From positions 248,001 through 312,000 of the forward strand of contig NZ_KK211347.1 in the NCBI RefSeq assembly GCF_000621785.1: a stretch of DNA of 64,000 nt, written 5' to 3'. Positions 1-7,829 of the stretch are shown in pieces. Within the stretch, counting starts at the first letter, position 1. Each line of letters opens with the position of its first letter. Made by a program: the position numbers and the translations under genes. Below the pieces are notes generated by a model that was not told the DNA's origin, searched no databases, and worked only from the letters and a program-made list of their open reading frames with translations. Origin of the DNA: Ruminococcus flavefaciens ND2009 (lineage in GTDB: Bacteria; Bacillota; Clostridia; Oscillospirales; Ruminococcaceae).

Positions 1-470
1 GGCTCGTCAAGTATAAGTATATCAGGGTTCTCCATAATAGCCTGTGCAAGTCCGAGGCGCTGACGCATTCCAAGTGAGTACTTTACTACATGGCGCTTGA
101 GCGTCGGGTCAAGTCCGACCTGTGACATTGCTCGCTTTATCTGCTCCGTATCCGCTTTCTTATTAAGGTCTGCGATGAGTTTCAGATTCTTAAAACCGGA
201 ATAATACGGAATAAAACCAGGAGTTTCAATAATAATACCAATGTTTTCAGGGAAGTCGCAATCCTTGCCGACTTCTCTGCCGTTAACACGGATAGTACCG
301 CTTGTAGGTCTGATAAATCCGCAGATGCACTTCATCAGCATAGTTTTGCCGCTGCCGTTTCTGCCTATAAGTCCATGTATCTTGCCTTGCTCAAAGGAAA
401 CGCTGACTTTTTTCAGTATTTCCGTTTTCTTTATCGAAAGGTCAAGTTCTTTTATTTCAATTATCGCCAT
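1..470 (-). CDS. ABC transporter ATP-binding protein (3' part cut by window edge)
   Basis: Cytoplasmic ATPase subunit of an ABC transporter, probably powering the two membrane proteins encoded just upstream on the same strand. Read from an ATG at 470, it shows a Walker A motif GRNGSGKT (about residues 36-43), the family signature SLGMRQR (about 131-137), and at the very edge a Walker B stretch ending ILILDEP. Everything after that lies outside the window. A GAGGG Shine-Dalgarno sits 5 bases before the ATG and only 9 bases separate it from the preceding stop, so it is the last visible gene of a four-gene operon. The substrate cannot be told; in this architecture (lipoprotein, two hydrophobic subunits, ATPase) antimicrobial-peptide or lantibiotic self-protection is one possibility. 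Confidence 0.9.
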   Translation of the reverse strand, partial: MAIIEIKELDLSIKKTEILKKVSVSFEQGKIHGLIGRNGSGKTMLMKCICGFIRPTSGTIRVNGREVGKDCDFPENIGIIIETPGFIPYYSGFKNLKLIADLNKKADTEQIKRAMSQVGLDPTLKRHVVKYSLGMRQRLGLAQAIMENPDILILDE

Positions 471-479
471 AATAACCCT

Positions 480-1352
480 CTATTCGTTATCGTCAATATT
501 CAGAAAATCAGTCCTGCCTATCATGATAAGGCAGAAAATAAGTATCAGCAGTATCATACCTGCGAAGTACATAATGGAATACTCGATCTTCATTATCGGC
601 TCTTTCAGATATTGCGTGAAATGCAGACTAATCATAGTATGAGCCATCGGGAAATACCACATTCCCTTTGACCTGAAAACGCCGAGCGCACTGCCTATCG
701 CAATTATGCTTATCAGCACGGGAACGCCTATCTTCCGAAGATTCAGTACATGAAACATAAGCAGTATCGTTGAAAGCAGGATCATATACAGCCAGTTCAG
801 TAAAAATGAGAGAGCTGCCGCCTGATACGGCGCTACCTGATTGTACAGTTCCTTTGTTATGAGATTCGCCGCAAATGACTGAGCTTTATCCGGATTATAA
901 ACGCCATAACGTGTTACAACAAGACTCCAGCCGTTTGCTGCAAATGAATTTACTGCATTCGGAATAACAGAAAATATAAATATAACGCTCATAAATATGA
1001 ACGATGATGCAATAAAAAACAGTAATTGCCCCAGCAGCCATTCTCTTTTATGGACGCGGTGAAGAATAAAAAGGCTATTCCTGTCGAGGTGAGGATAATC
1101 CGATATAAGGAAAACATACACCGCAGGAGTAACAAGACAGAGCGTCCTTGAATTGAACACGGCAATAAACGGCTCTATGAAATTCAGCGGACTGTTCATT
1201 TCCTTGCTGATATTTATCAGCGGGTCAATGGCAAAGCTCCATACAAAAACTATCATTGCTGCCGCAACTACCATTCTTGAATTTACTATCCATTTATACA
1301 GATCGATCGACATTATGCGGAATATCCTTGAAACAGAGAATCTATTGCCCAT
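480..1352 (-). CDS. ABC-2-like membrane permease subunit
   Basis: Integral membrane protein of 290 residues with about six hydrophobic segments and a short basic cytoplasmic N-terminus (GNRFSVSRIFRIMSIDLYKW). I take it as a permease half for the ATPase that follows it. The ATG at 1352 is preceded by AGGAGG with a 7-base gap, better than the TTG six bases upstream. The start overlaps the end of the preceding permease gene by 11 bases, so the two are translationally coupled. No catalytic motif is visible. Assignment rests on topology and operon context, not on a recognised signature. Confidence 0.75.
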   Translation of the reverse strand: MGNRFSVSRIFRIMSIDLYKWIVNSRMVVAAAMIVFVWSFAIDPLINISKEMNSPLNFIEPFIAVFNSRTLCLVTPAVYVFLISDYPHLDRNSLFILHRVHKREWLLGQLLFFIASSFIFMSVIFIFSVIPNAVNSFAANGWSLVVTRYGVYNPDKAQSFAANLITKELYNQVAPYQAAALSFLLNWLYMILLSTILLMFHVLNLRKIGVPVLISIIAIGSALGVFRSKGMWYFPMAHTMISLHFTQYLKEPIMKIEYSIMYFAGMILLILIFCLIMIGRTDFLNIDDNE

Positions 1353-2136
1353 TGTCAAGCCTCCTGTTCATTATTAAGGTATATACTGCAAATACAGCTA
1401 CTGTCAGCACGGTATATAACATAACAGTGCTTTTGTCGTGTGTAAAGAAAATGTCCTTGATATTGCTCGTGTACAGCATATTTATCTTTAAAATCACTTT
1501 CCAATTGTCGATGTAGTGATCCTGAAGCTTTGCAAGAACAGTATAATAGAAGTGCATAAAAATGAACGGGAAACAGCATATCATATACTTGTTCCTGATG
1601 AACGATGAAAGCAGAAACGCGGGAAGGACAGAGACTGCCCCATAAATCGCTGTTCCTGTGTATATCCTGATAAGGTCGGAGAGAGCTCCGTCACGTCCGA
1701 AAACTACAAATATCACAAGGCTGTACATAATAAAACCGATAGTTACGGTCAAGGCTCCGCTTATAACGGCTGAGAAAAACTTTGAAAGGGCATATGTCAG
1801 CTTACCTGTCCTTGTTATGATGAATCTGATATTTCCGCTGAGCCTTTCCGCACAGAACAGCGTTACGAAAGGAATTGAAGAAAGCACAGGCAAAAAGAGC
1901 GTAAGGTAAGGATTTACCGAGCTTCTGACAATATCCAGAGGGGAAAGCCCAATTTGTGGGAGCTTGCGCCGGTCGGCTATCACTTCGAGAACAGTATATT
2001 CCTTTCCGGTAAAACCGTCGGTATATATCGTTGAGGCAAAGCAGATCAGAAATACGGCAGCTATGCATACGACTGTTCCATAGCTAACAAGCGTTTTTCT
2101 CAGGTCAATAATTGTAACTCTCAATAATTTCTTCAT
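1342..2136 (-). CDS. ABC-2-like membrane permease subunit
   Basis: Integral membrane protein of 264 residues, starting MKKLLRVTIIDLRK, then a first membrane segment near residues 18-35 and several more towards the C-terminus. A large extracytoplasmic loop around residues 36-80 (FTGKEYTVLEVIADRR) precedes the second segment. It resembles the neighbouring permease in size and plan and is likely its heterodimer partner. A GGAG site stands before the ATG. Its start lies one base beyond the stop of the lipoprotein gene (TGATATG), indicating co-translation. Transported substrate unknown. Confidence 0.75.
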   Translation of the reverse strand: MKKLLRVTIIDLRKTLVSYGTVVCIAAVFLICFASTIYTDGFTGKEYTVLEVIADRRKLPQIGLSPLDIVRSSVNPYLTLFLPVLSSIPFVTLFCAERLSGNIRFIITRTGKLTYALSKFFSAVISGALTVTIGFIMYSLVIFVVFGRDGALSDLIRIYTGTAIYGAVSVLPAFLLSSFIRNKYMICCFPFIFMHFYYTVLAKLQDHYIDNWKVILKINMLYTSNIKDIFFTHDKSTVMLYTVLTVAVFAVYTLIMNRRLDNGQ

Positions 2137-2137
2137 A

Positions 2138-3340
2138 TCAGTATCTCCGAACCTCGAAATCGTATTTCAGTTCTCCGGTTATCATATCAATATAGATGTA
2201 TTTTCTGACATCTCCTCTTGTATTGACCTCGCCGTCTTTAATAAATTCTGTCGGGTCAACGTCGATGACAAACTCCCAGACAGGACGCGAATCATAGCGG
2301 ACGACTTCCTGCTTGTCAGGCTCATCAGGAACAGGCTCATAAACAGGGATAAGAGTGTACATTATATCAATGTCGGAAATAGTTATATCCTTGAAATTGC
2401 TGAACTTATCTTCACAGAAGCGCAATGCACTGTCAAGAGATATACATTTATCAACGGCTTCGACCTCAACTGGCTTTATTATACCTCCTCCGTTAGTAAA
2501 TGAGCTTATTTCATCTGACCTGACCATTTGTATACTAACGCCATAATCCCAATTGGTCATTTTAGGCACATTAGTTCCGTCAGGTTTTTCAGCTGCTCTT
2601 GTATAGCTGTCAAGAGGAACTCCCTTATATAATGCATGAACTAATATCTGATATAGGTAGCCTTCCTCATGTTTACGGACAATAACTGTTTCAGCTTTGT
2701 AGTCAAAATCAGGGGAGAATTGACCGTAGTTTGCTTCAAACCAGTTATTGACATAATCAACAGCTTCAGCAACAGAGTGCTTTCCGTCTTCGAGTTCATA
2801 TTCATCGCTGAGGTCGTCATTGCGGTCAGCGTGATATATCTTAATGTTAGGCTCATTGTAACTAAATGAAATGTCAAAAGTATCAGGACGAAGGGCAGTT
2901 ATAAATCCTCTTTCCTCAACACAGCAATACATCTTATTAGGTTCATTGTGTATCATATAATATTTATTGTTCTCATCAAATTGAGTCACTACGTTTTGAG
3001 ATGACAGTTCCTCTGCCGAAAAGAATAAAGCCATTGCTTTTTCATAATTATCTATTGCATTAGTGATTTTCTCAAACGACATTATGTGTAACTCGTCAGG
3101 CTGAACAAACTTGATCTTGTCAGATATTGAGAATTGTGAATATGAGCCTTTCAGTGCAGCTTCGACGTTTTCTGAAAGCTCAGATATTGGAATATATGTA
3201 AAGTCAGTTTCGTCACTTTTATTTCTGCTGTCATCACGGTATGCACTCATATCATCCTTAACTTGAGACGGTGTGTCTGCACAAGCGGTAAAAACCATAG
3301 TCATAAGTAAAGTTAACATAATTGATATTGTCTTTTTCAT
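2138..3340 (-). CDS. Predicted secreted lipoprotein, first gene of ABC operon
   Basis: A 400-residue exported protein beginning MKKTISIMLTLLMTMVFTACAD. The signal sequence ends in a lipobox-like FTAC, so the mature protein is probably lipid-anchored outside the membrane at Cys20. The rest is hydrophilic with no membrane segment and no motif I recognise. Residues 275-400 include an acidic region rich in D and E. An ATG six codons upstream (3358) is possible, but GGAGGT lies 7 bases before 3340. It leads an operon with two membrane subunits and an ABC ATPase, which suggests a sensing, binding or immunity role for the exporter. A perfect 9-base inverted repeat overlaps its start region (3352-3386). 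Confidence 0.8.
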   Translation of the reverse strand: MKKTISIMLTLLMTMVFTACADTPSQVKDDMSAYRDDSRNKSDETDFTYIPISELSENVEAALKGSYSQFSISDKIKFVQPDELHIMSFEKITNAIDNYEKAMALFFSAEELSSQNVVTQFDENNKYYMIHNEPNKMYCCVEERGFITALRPDTFDISFSYNEPNIKIYHADRNDDLSDEYELEDGKHSVAEAVDYVNNWFEANYGQFSPDFDYKAETVIVRKHEEGYLYQILVHALYKGVPLDSYTRAAEKPDGTNVPKMTNWDYGVSIQMVRSDEISSFTNGGGIIKPVEVEAVDKCISLDSALRFCEDKFSNFKDITISDIDIMYTLIPVYEPVPDEPDKQEVVRYDSRPVWEFVIDVDPTEFIKDGEVNTRGDVRKYIYIDMITGELKYDFEVRRY

Positions 3341-3351
3341 AGGACTACCTC

Positions 3352-3386
3352 CATTCAAAGTTTCTATATATAAAACGCTTTGAATG
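3352..3386. promoter_or_regulatory. Candidate operator: 9-bp inverted repeat before the lipoprotein/ABC operon
   Basis: CATTCAAAG (3352-3360) and CTTTGAATG (3378-3386) form a perfect inverted repeat with a 17-base AT-rich spacer. The spacer contains TATATA, the only plausible -10 for the minus-strand operon. One arm touches the Shine-Dalgarno of the 3340 start. It could be a repressor operator or an mRNA hairpin hiding the ribosome site. Confidence 0.5.
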
Positions 3387-3430
3387 AGTAGAATGTTGAA
3401 TGGAATATTTATTTAATATATTTGAATATA

Positions 3431-3462
3431 AAACAAAACCCGATACATTTTGTATCGGGTTT
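3431..3462 (-). terminator. Hairpin with T-rich tail on the minus strand
   Basis: A 12-bp perfect stem (AAACCCGATACA, 3436-3447, with its complement 3451-3462) and a 3-base loop. On the minus strand it is followed by TTTTGTTTT, so it would stop leftward transcription. No minus-strand gene lies immediately to its right, so it may insulate the operon or be a leader hairpin of it. Confidence 0.5.
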
Positions 3463-3544
3463 ATCCTATTCAGTTCGGTTTCTCATTTGTTCCGCTAAGA
3501 GCAGCGCACATAAGGCTGAGGTTTTATTTTTTGAAAATACAGTA

Positions 3545-3573
3545 TTGTAAAAGATCATATGATATGCTATAAT
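3545..3573 (+). promoter_or_regulatory. Promoter of the dockerin protein gene
   Basis: TTGTAA (3545-3550), 17 bases, TATAAT (3568-3573). Transcription would start near 3580, which excludes the in-frame ATG at 3572 as a start codon. Confidence 0.7.
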
Positions 3574-3637
3574 GAATGCAGAGCATAAAGCAATAACTTA
3601 TCACCGGGAAATTATAAAAAAGAGCAGGAGGAATACT

Positions 3638-4525
3638 ATGAAATGTAAAAGAATGATCGCAGCTATAATGTGTGCAGCAATACCCTTCGGAACCGCCGCA
3701 CTTCCGTTCACAGCACCGGTATCGGCGGCTGCTTCACAAGGATCAATGACATTTGAGGAACTATATGCTCTCGATGAAAATGAACTTGAGCAGTATTGTT
3801 CAGAGCATGATCTGAATTATATAAGCAAAGAAGCAGCTAAAGCAAAGCTTGCCGTCAAACGCACAAAATGGGTATCAGTTATGCCAAAGGACTATATGCT
3901 CAACGGCTTGAACGATCTCCTTGAAAGCGAAGACTTAAACGCTTTGAACGGCAAAAACTACTATGATTATGACTTCGAGAAGATCATGTCTGACCTGAAT
4001 ATGCCGGAAAAGTATTACAGATTCGATGTTGAAAAAAACGATTTTGCATTCTATAGGAAGTCTGAGACCGATCCCGACGGCAATACAAAGGATACTTATG
4101 TAAAAGTCGCATCAATAGTTGTTGAACCGGATCCGTCTGTTGCAGATGAGGATTCACTTGTAAGACTGTACCAGCTCATAACTGTATGGACTGAGCAGAA
4201 TCCGCTTGTTTACGGGGGGCTCACCTTCCGACGCAGTCCGGCTCCCGACAGCAAGATCGAAACTATCGAGATCGAAACACTTGGAGATGTAAACGCTGAC
4301 GGTAATATCAATGCAGTTGATGCTTCTTCGGTGCTTGCATATTATGCCCGTATCTCCACAAATAAAAACGGAGAATATACTGAAGATCAGAAGCTTTCAG
4401 CTGACGTTAATCAGGACAAATTGATAAATGCCGTTGATGCTTCCAATATTCTTGCCTATTATGCGTATACCGCAACCACAAAAGAAGGCATAGTCTCCTT
4501 AAACGAATATATGAAGAACAAATAA
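3638..4525 (+). CDS. Secreted dockerin-containing protein of unknown function
   Basis: A 295-residue exported protein. Residues 1-31 form a signal peptide (basic MKCKRM, hydrophobic core, cleavage near VSAAA). Residues 32-210 match no domain I recognise. A C-terminal type I dockerin (about residues 220-290) has two calcium-loop repeats, DVNADGNINAVDASSVLAYY and DVNQDKLINAVDASNILAYY. The VDAS...LAYYA recognition helices differ from the DVFD type of other dockerins in this window, suggesting a different cohesin partner. ATG 3638 is preceded by AGGAGG with a 7-base gap; the in-frame ATG at 3572 lies within the -10 box. It has its own promoter and terminator, so it is monocistronic. It would act outside the cell, attached to a scaffoldin. 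Confidence 0.88.
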   Translation: MKCKRMIAAIMCAAIPFGTAALPFTAPVSAAASQGSMTFEELYALDENELEQYCSEHDLNYISKEAAKAKLAVKRTKWVSVMPKDYMLNGLNDLLESEDLNALNGKNYYDYDFEKIMSDLNMPEKYYRFDVEKNDFAFYRKSETDPDGNTKDTYVKVASIVVEPDPSVADEDSLVRLYQLITVWTEQNPLVYGGLTFRRSPAPDSKIETIEIETLGDVNADGNINAVDASSVLAYYARISTNKNGEYTEDQKLSADVNQDKLINAVDASNILAYYAYTATTKEGIVSLNEYMKNK

Positions 4526-4532
4526 ATAACGT

Positions 4533-4567
4533 GAAAAGTCGGGTCTGTGCCCGGCTTTTCTTTTTTT
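4533..4567 (+). terminator. Rho-independent terminator after the dockerin gene
   Basis: A GAAAAGTCGGG / CCCGGCTTTTC stem with a 6-base loop, one G-U pair, then a run of seven T. Confidence 0.88.
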
Positions 4568-4629
4568 GACGGTGATATGTCATTATATAATACATATAAT
4601 ATATTGCTGCAATTATATGGACATTCACC

Positions 4630-4658
4630 TTGACAAAACAAACGAAACGTAGTAGAAT
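4630..4658 (+). promoter_or_regulatory. Strong SigA-type promoter of an ORF-less transcript
   Basis: TTGACA (4630-4635), 17 bases, TAGAAT (4653-4658). It drives a region with no credible coding frame before the terminator at 4940-4978. Confidence 0.7.
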
Positions 4659-4663
4659 TAATT

Positions 4664-4978
4664 ACTGAATGTTGATCAGATAAGCGCCACATAACAAAAG
4701 TATCCGGATCGGTGCTCATATGATCGGCAAGCACAAATGATATGAGATCACATGAATGAAGGACTCCGCTTTACAATTCAATAACATACTCAGAAACATC
4801 TGTATCAGGCTATATCATTCCTCACATAAAGGCTGTATATGCTCACATAAAGGGAAAACTGTCATTGCAAAGGAAACTGCTGCTGAAATGACGATCAGCG
4901 GTAGTATCCCCTGTGAATGTGCAGCACAAAGACCGGTACGCCGATGTTTGAATTATTATTTGAACATCGGCTTTTTTT
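4664..4978 (+). ncRNA. Candidate small RNA or riboswitch-like leader
   Basis: About 315 bases between a good promoter and a good intrinsic terminator (9-bp stem GCCGATGTT/AACATCGGC at 4940-4971, then seven T). The only ORF across it (from 4756) lacks a Shine-Dalgarno, runs through the terminator and has unnatural composition. A 12-base direct repeat, CTCACATAAAGG, occurs at 4821-4832 and 4842-4853. The next gene on this strand (double flavodoxin, 5110) starts 130 bases beyond the terminator. It could therefore be an independent sRNA or a terminating leader that controls that gene. I could not match it to a riboswitch class I know. Confidence 0.45.
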
Positions 4979-5033
4979 GTACCCTTATGCAGCAGGCTTG
5001 TTTTTACGGAATGATCTGATCGGATGAAGCGGA

Positions 5034-5061
5034 CCATAAAAGAGCAGCAGCTTTTTTATGG
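5034..5061 (+). promoter_or_regulatory. Hairpin in the leader of the double-flavodoxin gene
   Basis: CCATAAAA (5034-5041) and TTTTATGG (5054-5061) form an 8-bp stem about 50 bases before the start codon. No clear separate promoter is visible between 4979 and 5095, so this gene may depend on read-through from 4630. Confidence 0.4.
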
Positions 5062-5109
5062 CCTGCTGGACGTCACAGTAATAATTCAGTCAGGAAAGTG
5101 AGAGGTTTT

Positions 5110-6531
5110 ATGAAGATATGTGTACTTAACTGTTCGCCTAAAAATGAACTGTCCATTACGCTGCAAGCGGTGGTGTTTTTGCGGAAATGGTTTCAGGAAA
5201 AGCTGCACGATGATGAGTTCGGGATCGTTCCCGCATTCAGCGGAACGGTTACCGAAAAAATTGAAGAAGCTGTAAAAAATGCCGATCTGATAATAATGTC
5301 AGGCGCGGTGTTCCATTTTGATGTACATAGCAGTATGGGGAAGCTGCTTGATGTACTTTCCGATGATCATTATGATCTGATAAAGGATAAGCCCATAACC
5401 TTTTTATCGACTTCGGGAATGGTGGGAGATACACTGGCGCACAACAGGTTCGAGACCTGGGCAAAGAGAAACGGTCTGAGATATATCAACAGCCTCAGCC
5501 TTGAAAGCTCGGAGATCCTTTCTCCCGGAGGCAGAGAGGAGCTGTTTTGCTGGTTCAGATATGTAAGAGCAACAGCCGCATACTATAAGAGCGCGAGCCT
5601 GCCGCAGGCTAAAAAACGCGGCAGAGTGGTTTTGCTGGATACCTGTGAAAAAGGAATTGACAAAATAGACTCTGCTATAAAAGCGGCAAAACAGAGATTT
5701 GAAGCCAGCGGTTTTGACACCGAGGTAATAACTCTGAGAGATAAGGTGATCCATCAGTGTACTGGATGTCAGTGCTGTTTCAGCAACAGAATATGTATCT
5801 ATAACGATGACTGGGAAAAAACCTTTGAGAATTTATATCTGGATACAGATATGATAGTATACTTCGGCGAGCTGCACTATTCGACCCTCGGAAACTGCTA
5901 CAAGACCTTCCTTGAAAGGCACGCAAGCTTAGGTCGTTCGGGTATTGAGGACGAAGTGATAAAATCATATTTCTTTATCCCCGATAAAAAAACAGAGAGA
6001 GAAGATATTACGGGATTCAAGATACAGTGTGAGGCTTTTGACGGGCTCAACTGCTCTTATCTCAGTGATGTATGCGAGATTGAAAATGATGATAAAATAC
6101 GGGAGATGTGCGATAAAATGACCATCGCATATAATTCCGATATTATGCCGCAGAACGGCTTCTTAAAGGACGGTATCAGAAACGGTTTTGCAAAAATCGC
6201 GGCAAGTGTGAAGAACCGCTGTCCCGGTGATTACAGCTATTTCAAGGGAATAGGCTGCTATGATACGATCCCACCTATCACAAATGCCCGGTGGCTGGAC
6301 AATGCGGAAGATGCCCGAAGGGACAGAGAATCAAGGATGATGCCGTATAAAATGACTCTGGCACATCTTGACGGACTTCCGACAATAACCGAAAGAAGGA
6401 AAAATAAAAGCGTGTCTGTCATAGAAAGGCAGAAAGCAGCCGCAAGAGGCGATGAACCTTCGGAAGTATCAATGAGAAGAACGCAGATGTACATGAAAAA
6501 CAGCTCTGTTCTGATCGAACAAATGAAATGA
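5110..6531 (+). CDS. Fused double flavodoxin-fold / NAD(P)H:FMN reductase-like protein
   Basis: A 473-residue cytoplasmic protein with two flavodoxin-like domains in one chain. Domain 1 (residues 1-160) starts MKICVLNCSPKNE, the phosphate-binding start of NADPH-dependent FMN reductases, with LIIMSGAVFHFDVHSSMGKLLD as its central strand. Domain 2 (from about 175) starts RVVLLDTCEKG and carries a cysteine cluster, CTGCQCCFSNRICIYNDDW, typical of iron-sulfur flavoprotein/FMN reductase families. The last 120 residues are charged and unrecognised. ATG 5110 follows AGAGG; the GTG at 5098 is less likely. A redox role is inferred, with substrate unknown. Family members are usually single-domain (about 180-220 residues), so the fusion is notable. 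Confidence 0.75.
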   Translation: MKICVLNCSPKNELSITLQAVVFLRKWFQEKLHDDEFGIVPAFSGTVTEKIEEAVKNADLIIMSGAVFHFDVHSSMGKLLDVLSDDHYDLIKDKPITFLSTSGMVGDTLAHNRFETWAKRNGLRYINSLSLESSEILSPGGREELFCWFRYVRATAAYYKSASLPQAKKRGRVVLLDTCEKGIDKIDSAIKAAKQRFEASGFDTEVITLRDKVIHQCTGCQCCFSNRICIYNDDWEKTFENLYLDTDMIVYFGELHYSTLGNCYKTFLERHASLGRSGIEDEVIKSYFFIPDKKTEREDITGFKIQCEAFDGLNCSYLSDVCEIENDDKIREMCDKMTIAYNSDIMPQNGFLKDGIRNGFAKIAASVKNRCPGDYSYFKGIGCYDTIPPITNARWLDNAEDARRDRESRMMPYKMTLAHLDGLPTITERRKNKSVSVIERQKAAARGDEPSEVSMRRTQMYMKNSSVLIEQMK

Positions 6532-6587
6532 TCTGTCAGAGGATCAATTGCCCGGCTTTACTGCCCGAAAAAAATATGCCGCATTCC

Positions 6588-6616
6588 TTGCTATTTCCAT
6601 GATCATATGCTACAAT
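6588..6616 (+). promoter_or_regulatory. Promoter of the ADP-ribosylglycohydrolase-like gene
   Basis: TTGCTA (6588-6593), 17 bases, TACAAT (6611-6616). Confidence 0.6.
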
Positions 6617-6652
6617 TAAGAAAAACACATGAGCGAAAACAAGGAGGGTAAT

Positions 6653-7609
6653 ATGGCTTATTCGGACAAACTTATAAACAGGATAAAAGGCGGTTTTTTC
6701 GGGCTGCTGGTCGGTGATGCCCTTGGAGTTCCCTATGAATTCCATATGAAGGAGGATATACCTTCCGCAGAGCTGATCGAAATGGTCCCGCCGAAAGGCT
6801 TTTCGAGAGCTCATGCAGGCACAGCTCCGGGGACCTGGTCTGATGACGGTGCTCAGGCACTTTGTCTCCTTGACAGCCTTCTTGAGAAGGGTGGGTTTGA
6901 CCTTTCAGACTTCTCGGACAGACTCATTGCCTGGTATGAAAAAGGACTCTGGGCAGTTGAAAGTCGGGTATTTGATGTTGGCATACAGACCTCTATGGCG
7001 CTTTCCATGTATAAAAACGGCGGAGCTCCCGAGAACTGCGGAAACGTGCGCCCCGACGGAAAGGGGAACGGTGCGCTCATGAGAGTGCTGCCGCTGGTCT
7101 TATGGTACAGAGGAACAGATGAAGAATTGGCGGCTGATGCACACAGACAATGCCTTATCACTCACGGAAATATTACTAATCAGGTCTGCTGCGCACTGTA
7201 CTGTCTTATTGCAAGAGAGCTGCTCAGCGGAATCAGCTTTGCCGAAGCTCTGGATAAGGGTATAAGCAAGCTGAGCGGTATTTATGAAGAAATGCCCGAA
7301 TATGCGGAGGAGTTTCGGTTCAGGCTTCGCCCTGACGAACCCGGTATCTGGGTGGGAAAAGGCGGAGGATATGTTGTTGACAGCCTCAGAAGTGCGGTGA
7401 TGATAATGAAGACCGCCCTGTCTTACGAAGATGCAGTCAAGCAGGCTGTCGCCCTTGGCGATGATACGGATACCACAGCCTGTATCACAGGCGGACTGGC
7501 AGGTCTGTATTTCGGCTATGACAATATCCCCGAGCGGTGGCTGAACGCCCTTCGTGACAGAGACAAGGCGGAAGGACTTATGGCAAAGCTCATCAGCAGC
7601 ATTGCCTGA
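6653..7609 (+). CDS. ADP-ribosylglycohydrolase (DraG/ARH-type) family protein
   Basis: A 318-residue cytoplasmic protein. The start, KGGFFGLLVGDALGVPYEF, and the metal-site motifs PGTWSDDGAQAL (about residues 60-71) and LGDDTDTTACITGGLAGLYFG (about 279-299) are hallmarks of the ARH/DraG fold with its two-metal centre. Such enzymes remove ADP-ribose from modified proteins or cleave related ADP-ribosyl compounds. No ADP-ribosyltransferase gene is nearby, so the substrate is open; some members act on nucleic-acid or metabolite ADP-ribosylation. AAGGAGGG lies 5 bases before ATG 6653; an in-frame ATG at 6629 lacks a site. It has its own promoter and terminator. Confidence 0.88.
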   Translation: MAYSDKLINRIKGGFFGLLVGDALGVPYEFHMKEDIPSAELIEMVPPKGFSRAHAGTAPGTWSDDGAQALCLLDSLLEKGGFDLSDFSDRLIAWYEKGLWAVESRVFDVGIQTSMALSMYKNGGAPENCGNVRPDGKGNGALMRVLPLVLWYRGTDEELAADAHRQCLITHGNITNQVCCALYCLIARELLSGISFAEALDKGISKLSGIYEEMPEYAEEFRFRLRPDEPGIWVGKGGGYVVDSLRSAVMIMKTALSYEDAVKQAVALGDDTDTTACITGGLAGLYFGYDNIPERWLNALRDRDKAEGLMAKLISSIA

Positions 7610-7635
7610 CACTTTTCATTTATTATGCCGGAACA

Positions 7636-7670
7636 GCCCGATATGAAAATATCGGGCTTATTATTTTATT
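7636..7670 (+). terminator. Rho-independent terminator
   Basis: A 9-bp stem, GCCCGATAT (7636-7644) / ATATCGGGC (7649-7657), with a GAAA loop, then TTATTATTTTATT. Confidence 0.85.
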
Positions 7671-7711
7671 GATATATATGTGTATTAAAAAGGAGCTATT
7701 GTACAAAATTT

Positions 7712-7750
7712 TACTATTTGCAACTTTTTCAGGAATTTTTACAAATAGTA
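7712..7750 (+). promoter_or_regulatory. Inverted repeat directly upstream of the -35 box
   Basis: TACTATTTG (7712-7720) and CAAATAGTA (7742-7750) are a perfect 9-bp inverted repeat with a 21-base spacer. It abuts the TTGACA at 7751, an activator- or repressor-like position. A related ACTATTT also occurs in the 5' leader, at about 7810. Confidence 0.5.
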
Positions 7751-7779
7751 TTGACAATTATTCAGAAATGATGTATAAT
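7751..7779 (+). promoter_or_regulatory. Consensus promoter of the peptidase-like LRR gene
   Basis: TTGACA (7751-7756), 17 bases, TATAAT (7774-7779): both hexamers perfect. Confidence 0.85.
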
Positions 7780-7829
7780 ATAGTTGCTGTTTACAGCACA
7801 AAATTTAATACTATTTCAGGAGGAAACAC

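Noticed and set aside
3572-3637. Upstream in-frame start for the dockerin protein
   Set aside because: The ATG overlaps the -10 box TATAAT, so it would not be in the transcript; a perfect ribosome site precedes 3638.
4664-4940. T-box, SAM, FMN or cobalamin riboswitch
   Set aside because: None of the conserved core sequences I know for these classes could be found.
4756-5019. 87-codon plus-strand frame
   Set aside because: No Shine-Dalgarno, runs through a strong terminator hairpin, and has unnatural composition; treated as part of a non-coding transcript.
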